From contig NZ_FMDM01000001.1 of NCBI RefSeq assembly GCF_900090105.1, forward strand, positions 186,001-250,000: 64,000 bases of DNA, given 5' to 3'. The DNA is from Micromonospora humi (lineage in GTDB: Bacteria > Actinomycetota > Actinomycetes > Mycobacteriales > Micromonosporaceae). Numbering within the stretch: position 1 is the first letter of the stretch; each line of letters opens with the position of its first letter. The position numbers and the translations under genes are program-made. Below are positions 1 through 8,323 of this stretch, one piece after another. Below the pieces are notes generated by a model that did not search any database, was not told the DNA's origin, and was given only the letters and a program-made list of their open reading frames with translations.

Positions 1-421
1 CGTCCGGGCGCACGACCGGCTCCGGCGCGGCGGCGGGCGGCGGGCCGTCGAGCCGGACCGTGACGGCGTCGCCCGCGACGTCGGCCGCCACCGCCGCGCC
101 GGCGGCGTCGACCACCAGGGCGTCCACCCCGGCGTCGCGGCACAGCCGGGCGTTGCGGGCCGCCGGGAAGGCCGGGTTGAGCGGCACCACGACCGCGCCG
201 GCCCGCAGCGCGGCCAGATAACCGGCGTACGCCGGCAGGCTGCGCGCGGCCAACAGGCCGACCGCCCGTGGGCGGCGGCCCACCCGGGCGTGGATCCGCC
301 CGGCGAGACCGTCGGCGACCTCCCGCAACCGGCGGTAGGTCAGCGACTCGCCGCCGACCTCCAGCGCGACCGCCTCGGGCACGCGCTCCGCGCTGCGTCG
401 GAACCACTGGTAGAGACTCAC
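1..421 (-). CDS. AMP-binding ligase / stand-alone adenylation domain (N-terminal part, cut by window edge)
   Basis: Only the first 140 residues are in the window; the gene continues beyond position 1. The protein opens MSLYQWFRRSAERVPEAVAL and contains LTYRRLREVADGLA and the patch YLAALRAGAVVVPLNPAFP, which is the start of the ANL (AMP-forming ligase/NRPS adenylation) fold (motifs A1-A2). The ATP-binding A3 motif and specificity residues lie outside the window, so no substrate can be proposed. GTG at 419-421 is the start; it lies 31 bp after the stop of the acyl-CoA dehydrogenase-like gene and is co-directional with it. The likely role is to activate an amino or carboxylic acid and load it on one of the two carrier proteins of this operon. 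It is the second ligase in the operon, which suggests two distinct acyl units. Confidence 0.8.
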   Translation of the reverse strand, partial: MSLYQWFRRSAERVPEAVALEVGGESLTYRRLREVADGLAGRIHARVGRRPRAVGLLAARSLPAYAGYLAALRAGAVVVPLNPAFPAARNARLCRDAGVDALVVDAAGAAVAADVAGDAVTVRLDGPPPAAAPEPVVRPD

Positions 422-452
422 GGCGTTGCTCCCTTCCGTGCTGTCGGTGGGG

Positions 453-1622
453 TCAGATCCCGGCGCCGACCAGGTCGTCGGCGTGGTCGGCGATGCCGGC
501 CAACATCGCTCCGGTGGCGCCGCCGGCGATGCCGAACATGGCCACCTCGCCGCGCAGGTGCGCCTCGCCGCCGTCGCGGAACGCGTCCGCGCCGCGCAGG
601 CGCACAGCCTCGGCGGCGACCTGGTCCACCGCCTCGGCGGCGGCGACCTTGAGCACCATGCCGTCGACCGTGGACACCACGGCGTCCGTCGAGGCCAGCG
701 GCGGCGCGCACAGCGCGTCGAGCTGGCGGACGGCCACCAGGCAGCGGGCGTACCGTTCCCGGATCGCCGGGCGGTCCCAGAGCGTGCCCTCGGCGGCCGG
801 TCGCCGCCGCAGCCACTCGCGCAGGCCGGCCAGCAGCCGGTGGCACATCGCCCGCGCCCACAACGCCCCGGCCAACCGCTCGACGCCGACCTGCCGGGCG
901 AAGCCGGCCAGCGCCCGGCCGGGCCGGCCCACCACGGCGTCCGGGTCGAGCGCGACGCCGTCGAGGCGCAGGTGTCCCACGCCGGCGCCGGCGAACGCCC
1001 GGCCGGCGGAGGAGACCGTCACGCCCGGCGCGGAGGCCGGCGTGAGCACCCAGCAGAAGCTGGTGAAGTGCCGGGCCTCGCGGTGCCGGGCCAGCACCAG
1101 CGCCGCGTCGCCCGTCGTCGCGTTGGTGATCCAGGTCTTCGCGCCGTCCAGGGTGGCCGTGCCCTCGCCCAGCTTCACCCGGGTGGTGGCGTCGAGCAGG
1201 TCCGAGCCGGACCCGGCCGCGTCGGTCACGGCCAGCGCCACCACCGTCTCGCCGCGCAGCATGCCGCGCCGCGCGTGCTCCGCCGGCCCGCCCGCGCCGG
1301 CCAGCAGCGGCAGCACGGTGGCGACCTGCACGCAGACCGACAGCGTCACGCCCAGCGGGCAGTGCGCGTCCAGCTCGGTGAGCAGCGCGGCGAGCCGGCC
1401 CGGGTCCGGCTGGACGCCGTGCGGGTAGAGGGCGGCGGTGACGCCGCCGGCGCCCAGCGCCCGCCACACGGCGCGGGCGTCGGCCGGGTCCACGCCGGCC
1501 AGGACCGCGCGCACCTCGGCGCGGTCCCCGCCCGGCGCGGCGCGGTGCTCTCCGGGCGCGGCATCGTCCCCGGCCGGCGCGGTGACCTCCCCGCCCGGCG
1601 CGTGGCGCGTCGACTCAGGCAA
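453..1622 (-). CDS. Acyl-CoA dehydrogenase-like flavoprotein (copy 2)
   Basis: Protein of 389 residues with acyl-CoA dehydrogenase architecture: helical N-terminal domain, a beta domain with ALAVTDAAGSGSDLLDATTR and GAKTWITNATTGD (the region that binds FAD/acyl chain in the family), and an all-helical C-terminus. The first 30 residues are Gly/Pro-rich and may not be translated; the homologous part begins near RAEVRAVLAG. The start at 1622 overlaps the previous gene's stop by 8 bp. Paired acyl-CoA dehydrogenase-like enzymes next to an ACP and ligases usually act on acyl- or aminoacyl-carrier-protein thioesters (as PigA/RedW do on prolyl-ACP), introducing alpha,beta unsaturation. The two copies here are divergent, so they could form a heterodimer or act sequentially. 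The substrate is unknown. Confidence 0.82.
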   Translation of the reverse strand: MPESTRHAPGGEVTAPAGDDAAPGEHRAAPGGDRAEVRAVLAGVDPADARAVWRALGAGGVTAALYPHGVQPDPGRLAALLTELDAHCPLGVTLSVCVQVATVLPLLAGAGGPAEHARRGMLRGETVVALAVTDAAGSGSDLLDATTRVKLGEGTATLDGAKTWITNATTGDAALVLARHREARHFTSFCWVLTPASAPGVTVSSAGRAFAGAGVGHLRLDGVALDPDAVVGRPGRALAGFARQVGVERLAGALWARAMCHRLLAGLREWLRRRPAAEGTLWDRPAIRERYARCLVAVRQLDALCAPPLASTDAVVSTVDGMVLKVAAAEAVDQVAAEAVRLRGADAFRDGGEAHLRGEVAMFGIAGGATGAMLAGIADHADDLVGAGI

Positions 1623-2775
1623 GACGCACCCCCGGGTCGCGCAGCGACAGCGCCCCGTTCGCCAGGCGCAGCCGGTCGTTGGCGTAGTTCAGCGACGCCG
1701 AGCGCAGGTCCCGGAAGGTGCGCTCCAGCGCCAGCGGCGAGTCGGTCAGGTAGCCGTGGCGCAGTCCGGTCAGCTCGACCAGCTCGTGCGCGGCGGCGAA
1801 CGACTCCTCCGCCGCCCGGATCTTCAGCGTGTTCAGCAGCAGCTGCACCGGCGACGCCGACATGTCCGGCGCGTCGTCGACCACCGCGACGGTGTGCCGC
1901 AGCAGCGCGTGCGCCGCGTCCAGCCGGGTCCGGATGCCCGCCAGCCGCAGCAGCACCAGCTCCGACGACGGGGCGAACTGTCGCCGTCCCGCCTCGCTGC
2001 GCGCGTGCCGCAGCACCCGCGCGTACGCCCCGGCCGCCGCGCCGAGCCAGGCGGCCGCCCAGCCGACGTGCGCCAGCGGCGCGAAGACCGTGGTGGCGAT
2101 CTCCCGGAACGCGCCGTGCTCGCCGACGACCTGCCACTGCGGCACCGCGCCGCGCAGCCGCATCGGCACGCTGTGGGTGGCCCGCATACCCAGCGGGCGC
2201 CACCCGCCGGTCACCTCGACCTCCAACTGGTCGCGGTCGGCGTAGACCAGGTCCACCCGCGCCGCCGATCCGGCGTCCGGCGCCCGGGTGGTGATGAGGA
2301 ACGCGTCCGCGTACGGGCCTCCGGTGACGATCGGCGCGGCCCGGTCGATGCCGAGCATCTCGCCGTCGTGCGTCAGCGCCGACTCGGCGGTCAGCAGGTG
2401 CCCGCCCTTGCCGGCCTCGGTGGTGACCGAGCCGAGGTAGCGCTCGCCCCGGGCCACCGCCGGCAGCACCTCGGCGCGCAGCTTCTCCCCGCCGTACGCG
2501 GTGATCGCGGCGACCTGCTGGCAGTGCATGGCGAAGACCATCGCCACCGACATGTCCACCCGGCCCAGTGCCAGCGTGACGTCGACCAGGTCGGTCAGCG
2601 TGCCGCCGGCGCCACCATCGTCGGCCGGGACGAGCAGCCCCAGCAGCCCGGTGCGCCGCATCGCGGCCAGCGCCTCGGTCGGGAAGGTGGCGGTCTCGTC
2701 CGCCTCCCGCGCGTGCGTCGCCGCCACCTCGGCCACGGTCTCGACGGCCGGGGCGTACCCGGCGCCGGCGGTCAT
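1615..2775 (-). CDS. Acyl-CoA dehydrogenase-like flavoprotein (copy 1)
   Basis: Protein of 386 residues, starting MTAGAGYAPAVETVAEVAA. ATG at 2773-2775 overlaps the ACP stop as ATGA, so this start is preferred over an upstream one that would add 16 residues. Family features: N-terminal FPTEALAAMRRTGLLGLLVP (typical of class-3 acyl-CoA dehydrogenases), GSVTTEAGKGGHLL in the beta domain and a long helical C-terminus with an RTFRDLRSASLNYANDRL segment. It is closer to the branch seen in secondary-metabolite operons than to fatty-acid degradation enzymes. Translational coupling to the carrier protein suggests that it oxidises an ACP-tethered acyl group. It sits between the ACP and the second dehydrogenase. 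Confidence 0.85.
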   Translation of the reverse strand: MTAGAGYAPAVETVAEVAATHAREADETATFPTEALAAMRRTGLLGLLVPADDGGAGGTLTDLVDVTLALGRVDMSVAMVFAMHCQQVAAITAYGGEKLRAEVLPAVARGERYLGSVTTEAGKGGHLLTAESALTHDGEMLGIDRAAPIVTGGPYADAFLITTRAPDAGSAARVDLVYADRDQLEVEVTGGWRPLGMRATHSVPMRLRGAVPQWQVVGEHGAFREIATTVFAPLAHVGWAAAWLGAAAGAYARVLRHARSEAGRRQFAPSSELVLLRLAGIRTRLDAAHALLRHTVAVVDDAPDMSASPVQLLLNTLKIRAAEESFAAAHELVELTGLRHGYLTDSPLALERTFRDLRSASLNYANDRLRLANGALSLRDPGVRLA

Positions 2776-3026
2776 CGGGACCCACCGCCGACCGGTGTGC
2801 GCAGGTCCTCGACCACGCTCCACAGCCCGCCGGCGGTGGCGAAGGTGGAGTCGACCAGCTTGTCGTCGGGCACCGCCACCCCGAACGTCTCCTCGATGGC
2901 GAAGAGCAGCTCGATCTCACGCATCGAGTCCAGGCCGAGGTCGCGCAGGCGCGACTCCTCGGTGATCTCGTCGGCGCCGGCGAACTTGAGGAACGGTCGG
3001 AGCAGCTCGGTGAATTCGGCGTTCAT
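2772..3026 (-). CDS. Acyl carrier protein (free-standing)
   Basis: An 84-residue carrier protein. The phosphopantetheine motif is DLGLDSMREIELL with Ser34 as attachment site. ATG at 3024-3026 has GAGAGG about 8 bp upstream and is preferred to the ATG 15 bp further upstream (3041), which would overlap the decarboxylase gene. It resembles the small ACPs that carry amino acids in side-chain pathways (BtrI of butirosin is the model I have in mind). Its neighbours, a PLP decarboxylase upstream and acyl-CoA dehydrogenases downstream, suggest that decarboxylation and desaturation both happen on this protein. The 4-bp ATGA overlap couples it to the following dehydrogenase. Confidence 0.93.
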   Translation of the reverse strand: MNAEFTELLRPFLKFAGADEITEESRLRDLGLDSMREIELLFAIEETFGVAVPDDKLVDSTFATAGGLWSVVEDLRTPVGGGSR

Positions 3027-3030
3027 GACG

Positions 3031-4287
3031 TCACCTCTCATCTCGTGGTTCTTCGTCGGCCTCCGGCACGTCGGCCGGGAGCCGGGTCAGCGTCAACCGG
3101 GACGTCTCGACGACCCGGTCGCCGTCGCAGATCACCTCGACCGGGGCCGGGTGGCCGAGGAAGGCCAGCAGGCTGGCCGACAGCCCGTACGCGCCGACGT
3201 TCGGCACGGCCAGCACGTCCCCGGGGCGCACGTCGGGCAGGTTCGCGGCGCGGGCCCAGGTGTCCAGCGGCGTGCACAGCGGCCCGGCCACGATGGCGGC
3301 GCTCAGCGGCTCGCCGTCGCGGGCGTCGGCCGGGTGCAGGGCGGGCACCAGCGGCGGCAGCCGGCGCAGGCCGGACATCCCGCCCAGGTGGTTGATGCCG
3401 GACTCCAGCACCACCACCGGCGTGCCCTGCGACCGCTTCACGTCGAGCACCCGGGTCAGCAGCGTGCCGGCGGTGGCGGTGAGGAAGCGTCCCGACTCGA
3501 ACGCCACTGTCGGCCCGTCGTCGCGCCACCCGGGGAACAGGCCGTCCAGCGCCGCGCCGACGCGCTCGGCGAGCCCGGACAGGTCCGCGTTGCCGCCGGG
3601 GCGGGCGAACGGCGCGCCGAAGCCGCCGCCCAGGTCGAGCACGCTCAGTTCGATCCCGAGCAGGTCGCGCAGCCGGCGGGCGGTGGTCGCGGCGGCGGTG
3701 AACTGCGCGACCAGCGCGTCCACCGAGTCGACGTTGCTGCCGGTGTAGAGGTGGAACCCGCACATCCGCGCCGCCGGGCGGGACGCGAACCGTTCCGGTT
3801 CGCTCTCGATCCAGTCGACGTCCGCGCCGAACTGCGACGCGACACCGGTCATGGTCAGCCCCTGGCCCGGGTTCGGCACCCGGTCGTTGACCCGCAGCAG
3901 GCACCTCACCTCGACGCCGTGCGCGGCGGCGATCCGGTCGGCCTGGTCGAGGGCGACCGGCGAGTCGACGGAGAACCAGCGGACCCCGGCGCGGATCGCG
4001 CCGGCCACCTCGGCGTCGCGTTTGCCCGGCCCGGTGTAGAGCATCCGGCCGCCCGGCACCCCGGCCCGCAGCGCCGCGGTCAGCTCGCCGGGGGAGCAGA
4101 TCTCGGCGTCGCAGCCGGCCTCGTGCAGCGCGGCCACCACGGCCGGGTGCGGGTTGGCCTTGAGCGAGTAGTAGAGCCGGCTCGGGGACGGCAGCGCCGC
4201 GCGCAGCGTGGCGTGGTTGGCGCGTACCCCGGCCAGGTCGTAGCGGTAGGCGGGCGTGTCGAAGGGCAGGTCAGCCACGGCGCTCAC
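3031..4287 (-). CDS. Fold-III PLP-dependent amino-acid decarboxylase (Orn/DAP/BtrK-like)
   Basis: Protein of 418 residues in the alanine-racemase-fold decarboxylase family (ornithine, diaminopimelate, BtrK). Visible landmarks are YYSLKANP with Lys43 as PLP Schiff-base lysine, His179 (CGFHLYTGS), the phosphate-binding glycine loop LDLGGGFG (219-224), VAFESGRFL (264-269), Cys338 in GPLCTPLD and Tyr367 in NVGAYG. All catalytic landmarks are intact. In butirosin biosynthesis BtrK decarboxylates glutamyl-ACP; the adjacent ACP and ligases support an analogous on-carrier decarboxylation here, but a free amino acid (ornithine, arginine, DAP) cannot be excluded. GTG at 4285-4287 overlaps the upstream ligase stop by 17 bp; the gene ends 4 bp before the ACP start. 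Confidence 0.88.
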   Translation of the reverse strand: MSAVADLPFDTPAYRYDLAGVRANHATLRAALPSPSRLYYSLKANPHPAVVAALHEAGCDAEICSPGELTAALRAGVPGGRMLYTGPGKRDAEVAGAIRAGVRWFSVDSPVALDQADRIAAAHGVEVRCLLRVNDRVPNPGQGLTMTGVASQFGADVDWIESEPERFASRPAARMCGFHLYTGSNVDSVDALVAQFTAAATTARRLRDLLGIELSVLDLGGGFGAPFARPGGNADLSGLAERVGAALDGLFPGWRDDGPTVAFESGRFLTATAGTLLTRVLDVKRSQGTPVVVLESGINHLGGMSGLRRLPPLVPALHPADARDGEPLSAAIVAGPLCTPLDTWARAANLPDVRPGDVLAVPNVGAYGLSASLLAFLGHPAPVEVICDGDRVVETSRLTLTRLPADVPEADEEPRDER

Positions 4288-5767
4288 CCGCCAGCCGGGC
4301 CAGCGCCCGCCGGTCCACCTTGCCGTTGCCGGTCAGCGGGAGGTCGGGCAGCACGACGCAGCGCGCCGGCACCTTCATCTCCTCCAGTTGGCCGCGCAGC
4401 CGACGCAGGACGTCGCCCGGTGTCAGCGCGGCCACCACGAACAGCGTCGCGCCGTCGTGGCCGTCGACCGGCGGCAGCACGCCCGCGGCGTCCACGCCGT
4501 CCACCCGGTACGCGGCGGCCTCCACCTCGGTGGCGCTGACCCGGGTGCCCTTCTCCTTGTAGACGTCGTCGCGGCGGCCGGCGAAGTGGACGTAGCCGTC
4601 GGTGTCGACCAGGCCGTGGTCGCCGGTGTGCAGTTGCGGGAAGAGACCGTGCACGCGCCGGAACCGCTCGGCGGTCAGCTCGGGGCGCCGCCAGTAGCCG
4701 GCCATCACGTGCGGGCCGCGGACCACCAGCTCGCCGGTGACCCCGGCCGGCTGCCGCCGGCCGTCGGCGTCCACGGTGAAGATCTCGGTGCCGGGCAGCG
4801 CCCGGCCGCAGGCGCCGGGCCGGCGCAGGTCCTCGTCCGGCGGCATGATCGCCGCGCGCTTGCACTCGGTGAGGCCGAACATCAACTGGACGGTCAGGCC
4901 GGGCAGCAGCCGGCGCAGGTCGGCCAGCACCTCCGGCGGCATCGCCGCCCCGGTGTTGGTGACCAGACGCAGCGGCGGGCGCGGCGCGCCGGGCCGGCCC
5001 AGCAGCCGCACCAGGTTGATGGCGAGCGACGGCACGCAGGGCAGCACTGTCGCGCCGGACTCGACCAGGCCGACCAGCAGCCGGCCGCCGGTCTCGGCGC
5101 TGTCGCCCAGGCGCAGCCGAGCGCCGGCCACCGTGCTGAGGAAGATCTGGTAGAGGCCGTAGTCGAACGAGGTCGGCAGCACGTCGTGCACCACGTCGTC
5201 GGGCCGGTAGCGCAGCTCCGACTGGATCGCCCGGACCGCGAACGTGACCTGGGCGTGCGTGGAGACCACCGCCTTCGGCATGCCGGTGCTGCCGGAGGTG
5301 TAGATCAGGCAGACCGGGTCGACCGCCAGCGGCCGGTCGCCGGCCGGCGCATCGCCGTCGCCGGTCGCCGCCGCGCGGGCCAGGTCGGCCGCGCCGCGAA
5401 CCGGGAGGTGCCGGGCGCGGGCCAGCTCGCCGAGCGCGGCGTCGTCGGTGAGGACCACTGCCGGTTCCGCGTCGTCCAGCACGTGCGCCAGCGCCACGTC
5501 CGGGGCCGGTGTCCGGACCACCACGAAGACCGCGCCGGCGCGGGCGACCGCGTACAGCAGCGCCGGCAGCGCCGCGTCGGCGGGGAGCGCGACGAGCACC
5601 CGGTCGCCGCGCCGGACACCCTCGGCGCCCAGCCGGCGGGCGAGGCGCACGCTGGCGTCCCGGACCTCACGGTACGTGCGGCAGGTGGTCCCGTCGTCGA
5701 CGGCGGGTGCGTCGGGGCGCGCGCCGGCGGTGGCGTCCAGCAGGTCGGACAGCAGTTCGGTACTCAT
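4271..5767 (-). CDS. AMP-forming acyl/aminoacyl ligase (stand-alone adenylation enzyme)
   Basis: Complete 498-residue ANL ligase. Motif A3 is LIYTSGSTGMPK (residues 154-165), followed by MFGLTECKRAAIMP (A5 region), LHTGDHGLVDTDGYVHFAGRRDD (A7-A8) and the C-terminal catalytic lysine in LTGNGKVDRRAL. No carrier domain is attached. ATG at 5765-5767 overlaps the stop of the BtrH-like gene as ATGA, so the two are translationally coupled. The likely role is to activate a carboxylate as adenylate and load it onto either the free ACP or the C-terminal carrier domain of the BtrH-like protein. The sequence around A4/A5 lacks an obvious amino-acid-selecting Asp that I can assign, so the substrate is open. 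Confidence 0.88.
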   Translation of the reverse strand: MSTELLSDLLDATAGARPDAPAVDDGTTCRTYREVRDASVRLARRLGAEGVRRGDRVLVALPADAALPALLYAVARAGAVFVVVRTPAPDVALAHVLDDAEPAVVLTDDAALGELARARHLPVRGAADLARAAATGDGDAPAGDRPLAVDPVCLIYTSGSTGMPKAVVSTHAQVTFAVRAIQSELRYRPDDVVHDVLPTSFDYGLYQIFLSTVAGARLRLGDSAETGGRLLVGLVESGATVLPCVPSLAINLVRLLGRPGAPRPPLRLVTNTGAAMPPEVLADLRRLLPGLTVQLMFGLTECKRAAIMPPDEDLRRPGACGRALPGTEIFTVDADGRRQPAGVTGELVVRGPHVMAGYWRRPELTAERFRRVHGLFPQLHTGDHGLVDTDGYVHFAGRRDDVYKEKGTRVSATEVEAAAYRVDGVDAAGVLPPVDGHDGATLFVVAALTPGDVLRRLRGQLEEMKVPARCVVLPDLPLTGNGKVDRRALARLAGERRG

Positions 5768-6990
5768 CGGACACCTCCGGCGGCGGCGCCGAACATGGCA
5801 CACAGCGAGCCGACGTCGCGCAGGTCGGCCGCGGAGAGCGCGGTCGCCGGCACCTCGACGCCGAGCCGCCGCTCCACCCGGTCGATCACGTCGACCAGCC
5901 GGAACGAGTCGAAGCCCGGTAGTTCCCGCAGCACGTCGGTGGTGTGCAGCGCGGAGCCGTCCAGGTGCAGGGTGTCGCCGAGCGCGCCGAGCACGGCCGC
6001 CCGTACGCCGTCCCCGCCGGCCGGCGCGGCGTCGGCGTCCTGCGGGCCGGTGGGCGCGGCGATCGACTCCAGCGCGTCCAGGTGCTCGGCGATCAGCGTG
6101 CCGAGCGCGTCCGCCAACTCCGGCGTGGCCGGGCGTCCCGCCTGGGCCCGCCGCAACGCCACGTAGCTGCGTGCGGAGAGCGCCTGCCAGCGGGGGCCCT
6201 GCCCGGCCAGCGCGGCGGCGGCGTCCGGCCGGGCGGTGGCGAGCCACTGCTCGTGCAGGTCGCGGGCGCGTCCGAGCAGCCAGACGTCGAGCACGAAGCG
6301 GTGCAGGCCGGCCACCGTGCCCAGCGCGGCGCCGATGCGGGCCAGGTAGTCGGCGATCTCCGGGCGGGACCGTTGGGCCCGCTCGGCGTTGCCGGCGAGC
6401 ATGGCCGGCACGTCGATCGCCGGCGCCGGGTGTGCCGCCACGGCCAGCGTGTGCGCGCCACCGGCCAGCGCCGCGTCGAAGTCGGCGGTGGGCAGCCGCC
6501 ACACGCCGGGCCGCGCGGCGCCCCAGGCGGTGTCGTTGTGGTAGCCGTCGACCACTGTCACCTCGCCGCCGGCGGCGTCGGTGACCAGGAAGCTGTGCCG
6601 CATGCGCTCGTGCCCGTGGTAGGGACACCAGGGCAGGTCGTAGGCGTCGGCGGTGACGTAGAGCGGCTGGCCCGGGCCGCACAGCCGGCGGACCTGCGGG
6701 CCGTCGAGCTGCATCCAGCGGCCCTCGACCCGCAGGCCGAGCAGGTCGACCGCCTCGGCGGCCCGGTCGTCCGAGGTGGCCTCGACGGTGACCAGGCCGT
6801 CCCGTTCCCGGGTGCGGAACCCGTAGCGGGCGCCGAGGGCGAGGTGGCTGCCGGACCCGTGGGCGTGGTCGGCGAGCAGGGCGAAGCTCGTCTGGAGGCA
6901 GTCCAGCGCGGTCGCGCGCAGACCGGTCAGGATCGGCGTCCACACCGGGTCCGTGGTCGGCGGGTCGGGTGCGTTCCGGGCGTGTGACAT
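5764..6990 (-). CDS. BtrH-like acyltransferase fused to a C-terminal acyl carrier domain
   Basis: Protein of 408 residues with two parts. Residues about 15-320 match the butirosin BtrH N-terminal type (papain/C39-like) fold: Cys31 in ATALDCLQTSFALL, His132 in RMRHSFLVTD and Asp149 in VTVVDGYHND are candidate catalytic Cys-His-Asp residues. Residues about 328-405 are a carrier domain with ELPGFDSFRLVDVID, Ser362 being the phosphopantetheine site. In butirosin, BtrH moves the acyl side chain from BtrI-ACP to the aminoglycoside amine; a fusion of transferase and carrier would deliver its own acyl group. GAGGAG lies 8 bp before the ATG at 6988-6990. The next gene, a ligase, overlaps by 4 bp and could load this carrier. 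Family call from motifs; substrate inferred. Confidence 0.8.
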   Translation of the reverse strand: MSHARNAPDPPTTDPVWTPILTGLRATALDCLQTSFALLADHAHGSGSHLALGARYGFRTRERDGLVTVEATSDDRAAEAVDLLGLRVEGRWMQLDGPQVRRLCGPGQPLYVTADAYDLPWCPYHGHERMRHSFLVTDAAGGEVTVVDGYHNDTAWGAARPGVWRLPTADFDAALAGGAHTLAVAAHPAPAIDVPAMLAGNAERAQRSRPEIADYLARIGAALGTVAGLHRFVLDVWLLGRARDLHEQWLATARPDAAAALAGQGPRWQALSARSYVALRRAQAGRPATPELADALGTLIAEHLDALESIAAPTGPQDADAAPAGGDGVRAAVLGALGDTLHLDGSALHTTDVLRELPGFDSFRLVDVIDRVERRLGVEVPATALSAADLRDVGSLCAMFGAAAGGVR

Positions 6991-7023
6991 GGTGGGCTCC
7001 TCGAAGCGGATACACGGGGGCGG

Positions 7024-7057
7024 GGCCGCCGGCGCGGAACGTGCCGCGCCGGCGGCC
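7024..7057 (-). terminator. Strong hairpin between the inositol-phosphate synthase and BtrH-like genes
   Basis: A 14-bp perfect stem (arms 7024-7037 and 7044-7057) closes on a 6-nt loop (AACGTG). It lies in the 77-bp gap between the two genes. It has no U-tract, so it could be a partial terminator, an attenuator or an mRNA-stabilising element that separates the cyclitol genes from the acyl-transfer genes. Confidence 0.5.
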
Positions 7058-7067
7058 GGGGCGACGC

Positions 7068-8282
7068 TCAGTCGGCGCAGCGGCCGTCCAGCCCGCCGGC
7101 CCAGGTGGAGAGCACCTGCGCCTGCTCGGCCAGCGCGTGCTCGTCGGAGCCGATCGGGTCCTTGAAGAAGAACCCCAGCTCCTCGATCGCGCCCACGTGC
7201 CCGGCCCGGTGCGCCGCGGCGGTCAGCCGGGCCAGGTCGAGCACCAGCGGGGCGGCCAGCGTCGAGTCGACACCGCTCCAGGTCAGCTGCATCGACATCC
7301 GTACGCCGAGGAAACCCTCGAACGAGACGTGGTCCCAGGCGGTCTTGTGGTCGCCGAGGTCCGGCACGTTGTCGATGTGCAGCGGGGCGGTGACGTCCTC
7401 GCCGAGCAGCGCGGGCAGCACACCGGACTTGGAGCTGAGCTTGCTCCGGGCGTTGCGCGGGTCCTCCAGCGTGGCGCCGTCGCCGCCGCCAAGCAGGTTG
7501 ACCCCGGCCCAGGAGAGCACGTGCAGGGCGCGGCAGGTGAACATCGGCGCCAGCGCGGTGCGCAGCAGCGTCTCGCCGGTCTTGCCGTCCGAGCCGGCGA
7601 ACGGCACCCGCTCGCGCTGCGCCATCATCTCCAGCGCGGGCAGCCGCGCGCCGGTCGACGGGGTGAAGTCGACGAAGCCGCACCCGGCGCGGAACGCCGC
7701 GTACGCGACCACCGAGCTGGCCGGCAGCACCTTGTCGTCCGGGTCGGCCAGGCTGCGGGTGAGCGCGTCCAGGTCGTCGTACTCGGGGCGGTGGTCGACC
7801 GGCGGCTCGGTCGAGGACACGTTGATCACGACCACCCGGGACAGCCCGTGGCGGTCGCGGAACTCCTCGATGTCACCGGCGAGCCGGTCGATCACATCGG
7901 CCAGCGATCCGGTCTCGGTCCGCGCGTCGTAGCCGGTGCGCAGGTCGCGCTCGACCGCGGGCAGGCTGCCCCGCACGGCGGCGAGCACCGGCGCGGGGAT
8001 CACCCCGGAGTCGACGAGCGACTCGGCCTTCTTCTCCAGCGGCGTGTCGACGATGTCGTGGCCGCCGACGACCATGTCCGTCCAGTCGGCCAGCGGCGCG
8101 TCGCGCAGCATGCCGGTGTCGGTGACGCAGCCGGTCGAGTCGGCCATGCCGGCGCGCAACGCCAGCAGTCCGGTGATCGCGGTGGTGGCGACCGAGCCGC
8201 GGGCGCCGTTGAGCCACACGCCGACGGGTCCGTCGGCCTCGGGGGTCGGGTTGTGCGAGGTCTCACGCTGGGTGACGGTCAC
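7068..8282 (-). CDS. myo-Inositol-1-phosphate synthase (cluster copy)
   Basis: Protein of 404 residues of the myo-inositol-1-phosphate synthase family, which converts glucose 6-phosphate to myo-inositol 1(3)-phosphate with NAD. Landmarks are the N-terminal dinucleotide-binding loop GVWLNGARGSVATT, INVSSTEPP, the active-site region PFAGSDGKTGETLLRTALAPMF, and NLLGGGDGATLEDPRN followed by SKSGVLPALLG. GTG at 8280-8282 is the start, with AAGGGA upstream; it follows the aminotransferase by 41 bp. A dedicated copy next to a cyclitol-type aminotransferase implies that inositol is a precursor, as in hygromycin A and fortimicin pathways. The phosphatase and inositol dehydrogenase that the route needs are not in the window and may lie left of it or be supplied by primary metabolism. 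Confidence 0.9.
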   Translation of the reverse strand: MTVTQRETSHNPTPEADGPVGVWLNGARGSVATTAITGLLALRAGMADSTGCVTDTGMLRDAPLADWTDMVVGGHDIVDTPLEKKAESLVDSGVIPAPVLAAVRGSLPAVERDLRTGYDARTETGSLADVIDRLAGDIEEFRDRHGLSRVVVINVSSTEPPVDHRPEYDDLDALTRSLADPDDKVLPASSVVAYAAFRAGCGFVDFTPSTGARLPALEMMAQRERVPFAGSDGKTGETLLRTALAPMFTCRALHVLSWAGVNLLGGGDGATLEDPRNARSKLSSKSGVLPALLGEDVTAPLHIDNVPDLGDHKTAWDHVSFEGFLGVRMSMQLTWSGVDSTLAAPLVLDLARLTAAAHRAGHVGAIEELGFFFKDPIGSDEHALAEQAQVLSTWAGGLDGRCAD

Positions 8283-8323
8283 GGGATGGTCCCTTCTGGT
8301 GGGTGCGCCGACGGTGGCGCCGA

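Noticed and set aside
1438..4539. Long plus-strand open frame opposite the ligase/ACP/decarboxylase genes
   Set aside because: It is low-complexity and Arg/Gln/Pro-rich, and antisense to five well-supported overlapping genes.
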